Shown: one piece after another, positions 60,659-64,000 of the stretch
How the letters are laid out: each line of letters starts with the position of its first letter
Numbering within the stretch: the stretch's first letter is position 1
Source: Laguncularia racemosa
Lineage: Eukaryota; Streptophyta; Magnoliopsida; Myrtales; Combretaceae
Length of the DNA stretch: 64,000 bases
Assembly (NCBI GenBank): GCA_037954665.1
Contig: JBBMOL010000038.1
Coordinates: 5,580,001 to 5,644,000 of the forward strand
Direction: 5' to 3'
The notes under the pieces: generated by a model
The model's database searches: none
Told to the model about the DNA's origin: nothing
Seen by the model: the letters and a program-made list of their open reading frames with translations, nothing else
Program-made: the position numbers and the translations under genes

Positions 60659-61219
60659 ATGGCGTTGTCCTCCTCTAGTTTCTGCTCTTTTTTCTCCGTA
60701 TCAATTTTCTTCATAGTGCTTTTTACGACTAATGTTACTCCATCCCTTTCATCAGTTGACATTCTTACCGACATTTGCACTTCTTTAGGGAAAGTCGTAG
60801 ATCTCCCACATTGCTTGCAAATACTCAAATCGGTCCCAGGCGTTAGTGAAACCCTAGATCTCAAGACCCTAGCGCTATTCACTATCAATGGTGCGGCTAA
60901 AAACGGTACAGATACCGAGAATTACATTCAGTCTCTATTGGATCGAACAACTGATAAAAGATTGAAGAGTGCCTACGACGATTGTCATTATTTTTATGGC
61001 TCGTATGTTGATGGCTGTCACTATGGTAAAGATTATATCCAACGTGGTGACTATAAATCTCTTGGTGGTGTCATATCTGCTGTATTAACAAATGTTGAAG
61101 ATTGTATCGATAGCATAAAGGGGGTACAGGAGCAATCTAAGCTTCCTCAGATGAATCAATATTTCTTCGTGTTTTCTCGGATCCTTGTAGAAATGCTCTT
61201 CAGATTGTACAACGAGTGA
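60659..61219 (+). CDS. invertase/pectin methylesterase inhibitor-like protein
   Basis: A complete, intronless 186-codon gene. Residues 1-32 form a signal peptide (Ser-rich start, hydrophobic SVSIFFIVLF core), so the product should be secreted to the cell wall. Cys40 and Cys52 flank an N-terminal hairpin (DICTSLGKVVDLPHC). Cys109 (AYDDCHYFYGSY) and Cys149 (ALTNVEDC-like context VLTNVEDC) fit the second disulfide of this family. Cys120 is extra. The length matches the family's usual 170-200 residues. Relatives bind and block either pectin methylesterase or acid invertase; which target applies cannot be read from sequence. The gene lies in a 1,390-bp segment absent from the left arm. Confidence 0.8.
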   Translation: MALSSSSFCSFFSVSIFFIVLFTTNVTPSLSSVDILTDICTSLGKVVDLPHCLQILKSVPGVSETLDLKTLALFTINGAAKNGTDTENYIQSLLDRTTDKRLKSAYDDCHYFYGSYVDGCHYGKDYIQRGDYKSLGGVISAVLTNVEDCIDSIKGVQEQSKLPQMNQYFFVFSRILVEMLFRLYNE

Positions 61220-64000
61220 AGGATTTTTATCTTATTTACATATCGTGAAAACGCTTGTACCTCAATAATGTGTTAAAATAATCGTTGTGGACGTATTTTT
61301 TCCTCTCAGTTATTTTCATGTTTTTCCTTATTGGTAGGTTTTCATCCCTTATTTATAATTTTCTTTTTATTCCATAATTCAATTCAATGGCTAGACATGC
61401 TTAACCCAGGTCTATAGTGGAGAGGACTTGTCAAGCCATATGTGGACCCTCGTGCTTTTTTTTTTTTTTTTAATTTCCATACGGTTGTAGTTTATATGAA
61501 TATACAAGTACTGTATAAGATTTCTTTCTCAGCTACTATCGCAACTATAGATAAGAAAAATAAAACCTTATTTATACGTTTAGGAGATTAGTTTTCATTG
61601 TTTGTTGAGATTCATCAATTTTTGTGACCCCGAGCATGCAATGCTAATGGGTATGAACTTGAAATGTATGTCAATTCTATACCTTAAGAGAGTCACAACA
61701 AACTCAAGGATTTAACTTAAGAGTTATGAAAGATTCACAACTTGAATTTGGAAAGTTACAAAAGACTTAAAGCTTGAAGTGTCGCAAAAAACTTATAAAG
61801 TATAACCTGAAGAGTTATGAAAGATTGAACGCTTAGAGAGTTACAAAAGACTGATATATATAATATATGAACCATAATAATGAATATATATGAATCATAA
61901 TTGATATAAGGTCACAAATGTCATGCATTATCTCGTTAGAATTATGCGTATATTTGACAAGGTAAAAAAAATAAAAATTAATTCAATTGATCACTTCAAT
62001 AGGTATTATCTAGACAAATATATTGTCTAAAGCGATATTTGTGAAGGAGAGGGGAAGACAACATATCACGTTATAGAATTGGAGAGCTTTAGCATTGGGA
62101 ATATCTAACTTATCACTCCAAAATTTACAAAGTACTACAAAACCACAAACATTTGAAATTTACAGAAGATCAATTACATGCAACCTGAGATTTCCATTAA
62201 CAGTAGGTCATAGGAAACTGACCAAAAGATATTTTGAAGAATTATCAAGAAAATAGTCGGAAATAGCAACCCCCTCCCCCCCCCCCAAAAAAAAAAAGGT
62301 CAATTATGGTTTGATATGTTATGCATATTCTGCCGTAAAATCCCCTGGAACTGAAGCTTCGTGGGGCGATTGGGGGAGGGTTGGCAAATGGCCGAGGTTA
62401 GTTTTAGGCCCTGATTTTGTCTATTTTCTTAAAAATAGTAAATTTTTATGAAAAATCCTAGATCTTTTTTTGGGGGTTATTTTGCATGTAGATTGAGGTA
62501 GTATTTTTATTTTGGTGAAATTAGCAATGTGTATATACACACCCTAATAACTACCCTTCTTTCAACGATTACGTAGTCAAATTTTTGAAATGATAAACAA
62601 TGCTTGTTAATGATTTTTGGTTCACATGATCTTAATAACATATAATTTATGTGTATAACAGGAACTTTTGAAAAGTTTGAGGTTTAATAATTATTATGAA
62701 TTTAATAATGAATTCACTCTGTTCTAGAATTATAGAAATAATTAGGTTTCTATGAAATTATGTGATAAATCTGACTTGTGATAATCCTCTAAGCTTGTTC
62801 ATACTATTAAGATTGTTCAATTCTGATTTATATGTAAATTTCAACCAATCTTGAGCAAATTGGGGGATAATTATCCAAATTAGTAAATTATCTATGGCAA
62901 GTTTAATTGATAATATGTGGTTATAGTACTAAAATATAGAATTTTAGAGTGTCATGATAATTTTTATGAAGATATTTGGGATAGTTTCCCATTCATTGTG
63001 AAGATAACTTCTATTTACATGGAAAAATGGCTCAAATATTGACATCAAAGCCAAATTAATAACATTAACAATATTAACTTATCTTGTGATTAATATTTTG
63101 TTATGATGTTTGGTCTTATCAATTCTGATTTAGGATGTATTGTTGATAATTGATTAGATTTTTTAAGGGTAATTCGATTTAGATACATAACTAAAATCCT
63201 TCAGTAATAATTGGTATTAAAATGAGGGGCATTTTCATAAATTATCATGCCAGTTAAGTGTGGTACTCCATGTATTTAAGGGATGTAGATTGTGATACCC
63301 CATATGAATGTAGTTCCACATAGATTGTGAGGAATGTTAAGTAATGGTATATAAAGCTAAATTGTGAATAACATGTTAACACTAATTTGAGATTTCTAAG
63401 TTAAGTGGTTAAAAAAGGTTCATTAGTATTTATTGGTTTAGTTATTGGTTGCTTTAAGCAATTAACATTACAAATGATATTAGAAATGACCCTTTATTAG
63501 TAGGTGTCCAATTTGGAGACAAAGATTTGAGCCCAATTGTGAGGTCTCGTATAGTGGATATTAAGTAGTTGTGTATAAAGTCAAGTAGTGAATAATATAT
63601 CAACACTAATTGGAAACTTTTTTGTTAAGTAGTTAAAAAATGATCATTAGTGTTTGTTGGCTTGGTGATTGGCAACTCTTAGCCTTGAGCATTACATCAG
63701 GTTTGGATATTATCTTAATTAAATAGTAATTTTCATAAGGATCGTAATGATATAAGGCTTGTGAAAAATAAATAAAAAATGAAGAAGTTATGGTGACTAA
63801 ATGTAAATAATTTAAAAGTAGAAGATAGGAGCTATTAAGTTATGTCATGTATGTATTGCCTTACTAACTTATTGAATTTTAGGTTTATTTACTTATGTGG
63901 TAGAAGCATTTGGTATAATCGTGTGAGCTCCCCTCCTCTATCGATAGATTGTGTTATGTAATGGTCAAAATAGTGTTGGTCACTTATCTAGGAATGTATT

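Larger units (their letters stand above)
42197..64000. repeat. right arm of the large inverted duplication
   Basis: This is the inverted partner of 16799-28328, running to the window edge and probably beyond. After removing element A (42627-50439 plus one TAAAC copy), the inhibitor segment (59944-61333) and about 780 bp of extra repeats (about 58566-59345), its length agrees with the left arm. Homology starts near 42197, about 200 bp right of the N gap. Confidence 0.92.

Noticed and set aside
1..64000. A new defence, biosynthetic or signalling gene cluster
   Set aside because: Only one intact host-like gene is visible. Everything else is transposon-derived or non-coding, so no multi-gene system can be supported.

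Overview
This is nuclear DNA from a flowering plant, most likely a eudicot. The support is general: AT-rich sequence, Ty1/copia, chromovirus-type Ty3/gypsy and Athila-type Ty3/gypsy retrotransposons, and one intronless gene of the plant invertase/pectin-methylesterase-inhibitor type. The species cannot be named from the sequence alone. Almost all of the window is transposable elements, and only one gene looks intact and host-like (60659-61219).

Layout. 1-800 is the 3' end of a Ty1/copia element. About 750-2040 is the 5' remnant of an Athila-like element (LTR end, primer-binding site, start of gag). 4431-15588 is an old, heavily decayed chromovirus-type element on the minus strand. A younger relative (element B, 9078-13757, perfect 5-bp target duplication GTAAT) sits inside its gag. 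16799-28328 is the left arm of a large inverted duplication. Between the arms lies an Athila-type element on the minus strand (28737-41301) with gag, protease, RT, RNase H, integrase, an Athila 3' ORF and two LTRs. Next come about 200 bp of poor-quality sequence and a 500-N gap (41499-41998). 42197-64000 is the right arm, interrupted by another chromovirus-type element (element A, 42627-50439, target duplication TAAAC). Element A itself carries a 1.6-kb solo-LTR-like insertion.

Relations. The arms are roughly 95% identical by eye. They share a 596-bp foldback element, a tRNA-like sequence and ~100-bp repeats. They differ in three ways. Element A is only in the right arm, and the left arm keeps the unoccupied site. 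The right arm has extra copies of a ~260-bp unit. A 1,390-bp segment with the inhibitor gene is only in the right arm, bounded by a 4-bp ATTG repeat. The orientation of the right arm relative to the left depends on scaffolding across the N gap, so the inverted arrangement may be real, a mis-oriented tandem duplication, or two haplotypes joined.

A theme runs across elements. The copia LTR, the Athila LTR, the Athila 3' region and the solo LTR all carry tandem arrays (64-, 66-, 66- and about 83-bp units) built around the dyad ACACGGCCGTGT and variants. Elements A and B share their LTR promoter block, which includes a palindromic TATA region, but have lost complementary parts: A lacks gag, while B lacks RT, RNase H and integrase. 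None of the retroelements has an uninterrupted set of coding domains.
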